Positions 60,487-64,000 of a DNA stretch of 64,000 bases are shown in pieces. The DNA comes from Eupeodes corollae (lineage: Eukaryota > Arthropoda > Insecta > Diptera > Syrphidae), in NCBI RefSeq assembly GCF_945859685.1, contig NC_079147.1:187843174-187907173 (forward strand), in the 5' to 3' direction. A program made the position numbers and the translations under genes. The notes below the pieces were generated by a model. It saw only the letters and a program-made list of their open reading frames with translations, made no database searches and was not told the origin of the DNA. Position 1 is the first letter of the stretch, and each line of letters starts with the position of its first letter.

Positions 60487-61480
60487 TTATTTGATGGGAG
60501 GAATGTAACTGGGTAGATCATTGTTTATGAAATTAGTCAAAATAATTAAACCTTGCAACGGTGCTCCAAAGAGACAAAAGTTGTAGTTAGACAACAGCCA
60601 GCTATCCTTTTTAAAGCTCTTTTTTGAATTCTTTTCAAGGGACTTAAGTTGATTACAAAACTTTTTGCATAGGAGGAGAAAACCTAAACACTTAGCAGTT
60701 ACATACATTTAACACACCTTAAATTTGTTATAACTCTACAAGACATGGTTTGTGATGCACATATTTAGAATTGAAAGCTGTTGAATAGTGGCATTAGTTA
60801 CGCTTTTCCAACAGTGGACATCATTGAGTTTTGGAAGCCTTAAACGTCTTCATGACTTTTGATTCCTCATTGGCAATGGTGCCAAGAGCAGAATTTAATG
60901 AGCTTGTCATATGCTGTCGTTGGAAGTCTATATCCGAAGGACAAGGATGATAAAAAGCTTAGAGTAATAGATTATCAAAAAAAAAAAACAAGTAGAAGAA
61001 GTTTCGGACAAAAAATCATTCATAAAAATAAGGAAGAGTGTCGAAAACAAAACGGTGGCCTGGGGCACAGCGTTTATTTTGTGTTTCTCTATCAAATGCC
61101 TTCGAAATATCAATTGCAATAATCTTAATTTCTCCAAAACGATGTAATGATTTGTTCCACTGTTCGGTGAGATAAACCATAAGATCACCAGTGGGCCTAT
61201 TGCTATGAAAGCCCTACTGTCGGCCATTAAGAAGTTTTCTTTCTACAAAATATTTCTTTAGCTAATATTTTATCAGGTTCCTTGGACAGAAAAGACGTTA
61301 ATGCAATTGAATAGTTAGAGTGGTAGAAAGAGTCGCTTTTTTAAGGAACAGGATGGACGAATGCTGTTTTCCATCAACTCGGAAAGAGACCTATAGAGTA
61401 GGACAGATGGATAAGCTTACTCAATGGTTTTGCAAGCGACGGCGAACGCCCATTCAGAGCATGAAACATAAAAATGATAT
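60487..61480 (-). pseudogene. Jockey-type LINE reverse-transcriptase relic
   Basis: Minus-strand blocks in RT order: PLSKLIHLSYSIGLFPS and WKTAFVHPVP near 61,430-61,340, SNYSIALTSFLSKEPDKIL, RPTGDLMVYLTEQWNKS, EIKIIAIDISKAFDRE, STLFLIFMNDFLSET. Then SDIDFQRQHMTSSLNSALGT and finally VTAKCLGFLLLCKKF and WLLSNYNFCLFGAPLQ. This pattern is typical of insect Jockey-clade elements. The palm region with the YADD box is deleted or unreadable. Numerous stops; dead. Confidence 0.8.
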
Positions 61481-62489
61481 GTAAAAATGTGAAATATCGA
61501 ATTTATGTTCAATGTAAGAGTAAGCTATTGAATCCTTAATTTGACGGAAACATAAAGATATTTTTTAAAGAATCTTGTTCCTCATGAACTGAGACTTTAT
61601 TTTTTAAGACTTTTTAAACCATCCAACAAACAATAGGAAAAGGGAATAAACTTCTCTCTTCTACATCTGAACTTGAAATTTTGCCTTACCGAAATTTGAT
61701 GCCCTGAAATAAAATCAAATGTTTTAAATTTTGCACTTTAAAAATAAAGCTTTTGCCATATGTCCTAATCATTAAGAAAAATTATTTGATGATAATACAA
61801 GAAAACAAGTAACCTCCAGTATGTTTCAATCATAAAGACTGACCTCAACTTATATGTGAGCCCTTAAACATTGTGGTCATCGATCTATAGTGGCATGCTT
61901 GGTTCTACTTATATTTATCACTGCTTCCTTTAACTCTATCTTAAGATTTTTTAAAATTCTTTTGAGAGGTCTTTTAAGCAAGCTCTCCAAATGTGACCAC
62001 ACAAAAACAATCTTAAAGATTAAAATATGGACTTCGGGAGAGCTTCTTTAAAGCCCACGATATTTTGCTGTCTCAACTCACCAAAATCATTTAGTAGAAT
62101 CCTTCTACCTCCATTTAAAAAGATTATTATTATTATTGTTTATATTTTTTAACAAGCAATTAAAATTACAAGCTAATATAAAATTTAACAAGCTTATCTG
62201 CAGAGACTATTGGCTTTTTCGCTTGAAAATTCAAGTTACAATTTTTGCTTTTTTGAGAAACTCAGTTATATTGTTTATATTTGTTAAGCTGGGATTTATC
62301 AGGATTTCACATACGGAAATATTTTTTACATTTTTTTAAATTATGGGCTGCGTCAACAGACAATGTACCAAAATATGTTTTTTATCAAGGTGGGTGTTGC
62401 AAGTGGAGCAGGTTGGAGGGAGGTTTTTGTTGAGGAGGTGTTAGTGAGAAGCAGTAGTGTGTCCAAGTCGAAGTCTAGAGAAGTTGGTT

Positions 62490-63440
62490 ATTTTTTTTTC
62501 TAACAGTTAGTAGGGTATATCGTTCATTCGTTTCGGAGTATTCCAACATGGCCTGGAGTCCACATTAGTTTAATGTTTTTCAATTTTATGAGTTGATATC
62601 TAATTACTGATATGACCATATAATGCATTTTTCAGTAAGGCAGCTTTAGAAGCTTGAAATGTGGCAAATACTTCTGGTGTAAAGACCGAGGCAAAATCTG
62701 GGAGAATACCAATGCTTATGGTTGATCCGTTTTCATCAGTCACCGCATAAGATGTGGTGTCCGGAATTTTAGAGCCATCGGTGAAGATAAATCTCCATCC
62801 GTCAGATCTTAAGTCAAACGCGATACATAAATAAAGTTGACGATAATTTTTTATATTTTGTTAGATCCAATATCAGCGATTCAGGATTGATAAACCATGG
62901 CGGGTAGCGTGGAGCGATGCGTCGTTCTCTTTGGTTGGCAGATTGTTAAGCCTTGATTCTTTAAGAATTGTACTCATGGGGGATGGAATACGTTTGGTTA
63001 GTTTTTGATTCGTTGTTTTTTGATGTCGTTGTCGATGATGGAGTTCTTAGAGAATACTAGTTTTGCGAGCATTCGTAAAGATAGTGTATCTCTTTGTTCT
63101 TCGATGCTGGGGAGGCCTGCTTCAGTTAGAATATTTTTTGTTGGAGTTATTGGAAAGGCGTTTATGCTTCTTCTAGCTGCTGTGTGGTAGATGGGTTTTA
63201 TGATGTTTAAAACATACTTTGAGTAGTGACCAGTGAACTTAAGTTTTGGTTATGTGTGAAAGGGTGTTAATATGTACATTGCTCTTATTTGTTGGGAAAT
63301 ATCTTATTATGTTAGTTCGTGCAGCTAGGGATTTCTTAAGCTCTAAACAATGTTCTTTCCAAGACTATTTACAGTTAAATATCAATCGTAAAATACTTAA
63401 GTTACTAACATTATTTATCATGCTGTTTATGTTAAGGTTG
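62490..63440 (-). pseudogene. I-type LINE relic with RNase H domain
   Basis: Minus-strand blocks from high to low coordinates: SWKEHCLELKKSLAARTNII and TNKSNVHINTLSHITK (RT thumb/connection), HTAARRSINAFPITPTKNIL, AGLPSIEEQRDTLSLRMLAK, RRIAPRYPPWFINPESLILD. The RNase H domain follows: GWRFIFTDGSKIPDTTSYAV (first Asp near 62,785), FASVFTPEVFATFQASKAAL (Glu, E in TPEVFA), then a degraded tail with MWTPGHVGI near 62,550. Tail, target duplication and the YADD part are not seen. Frame breaks make it inactive. Confidence 0.8.
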
Positions 63441-64000
63441 GGTTGGTGACGATTTTGTTTGCGACTTACATGAAGCAGTTTACATATGAAATAAATATTT
63501 ACATTTATTTAGGTCATTAATTTTGCATTAAATATTCTGCATAGCTGCAATGATCTAAAAGCTGATACTTAATTAGTATTGCGTTAATATCATCGAAGGC
63601 AATAATAAATCTTAACCAAACCCTCTACCGCGTCTCTATAATGCAACTCAACAAAGGTTTTCACATTCGTTCCTTAAATTGCGGAATGAGACATTCTTTA
63701 AAAAAAATGTTTCTCGTGGCCCGCAGTAAAAGTCCTTTTCTCTTTCTACAATAACTTTTTAAAATCGAGGTGTGAGTTAAATGATCTGAAGACCATCGAT
63801 AGTCCTTTATGTGTAAATCTAATGCTCCCTGGTCAGCACTGAAATCGATTTGGTGAATATATCCAGTTCTCTAGGCTTTCTCTATCGAAAGGTGTTTAAG
63901 CGGTATTCTTTCCCGTAATACTTTTATAAGCGTACAAATGTGGTAAAAACGCAGAAGAACCCTATTCCCGAACATCATTTCGGGTCAAATTGATTTTTAA

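Larger units (their letters stand above)
54980..64000 (+). other. LCMT1: LCMT1 intron 2, at least 9 kb, filled with transposon relics
   Basis: GTATGT donor at 54,980 follows a conserved NYEQ boundary. No acceptor with a matching LCMT1 exon was recognised before the window end. The interval contains a protein relic (55,860-56,400), a decayed piggyBac (56,887-58,165), a MITE (58,581-59,023), a SINE fragment (60,200-60,440) and LINE relics (59,240-59,900, 60,487-61,480, 62,490-63,440). In 55,020-55,860, 61,490-62,480 and 63,450-64,000 I see AT-rich sequence only. An undetected short exon cannot be excluded. Confidence 0.6.

Noticed and set aside
1..64000. CRISPR arrays, rRNA or intact tRNA genes
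   Set aside because: No regularly spaced identical repeats with unique spacers, no rRNA-like sequence, and the only tRNA-like region is the degenerate SINE head.

Overview
The window looks like nuclear DNA of a higher fly (Diptera, probably Brachycera). It is AT-rich and gene-poor, has GT-AG introns, and carries two genes with strong fly orthologues embedded in transposon debris. I cannot name the species from the sequence.

Layout. (1) Positions 1-41,645, plus strand: the middle and 3' part of big brain (bib), the neurogenic aquaporin-family membrane protein. Three coding exons are visible (780-906, 34,946-35,153, 40,434-41,645), separated by introns of about 34.0 kb and 5.3 kb. The 5' exons lie outside the window. 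The exons join in frame, carry both aquaporin NPA motifs, and end in a long glutamine-rich cytoplasmic tail. (2) 41,646 to about 43,500: bib 3' UTR and AT-rich intergenic DNA. (3) About 43,600-53,500: a nest of repeats. A diverged low-copy unit is present at least three times. One copy is interrupted by a 5'-truncated LINE with a perfect 10-bp target duplication, and that LINE is itself interrupted by a MITE. Another copy is interrupted by a 1,535-bp DNA transposon with ~85-bp inverted repeats and a perfect 8-bp target duplication; I cannot place its protein in a characterised transposase class. (4) 54,171-54,979, plus strand: the first two exons of a leucine carboxyl methyltransferase gene (LCMT1, which methylates the PP2A catalytic subunit). 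Its last ~100 codons are not seen, so the next intron appears to run at least 9 kb to the window end. It is full of debris: a decayed piggyBac transposase, a MITE, a SINE fragment and three LINE remnants.

Transposon content. The first large bib intron holds an internally deleted mariner/IS630-type transposase, two reverse-transcriptase fragments, several MITEs and a tRNA-derived SINE with recognisable A and B boxes. At least four MITE families are flanked by TTA or TAA, the 3-bp duplication typical of PIF/Harbinger elements, which suggests one transposase source mobilised several non-autonomous families.

The two host genes are not obviously functionally linked: bib acts at the cell surface in lateral inhibition and LCMT1 in cytosolic phosphatase regulation. 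No bacterial features, CRISPR arrays, rRNA or intact tRNA genes were seen.
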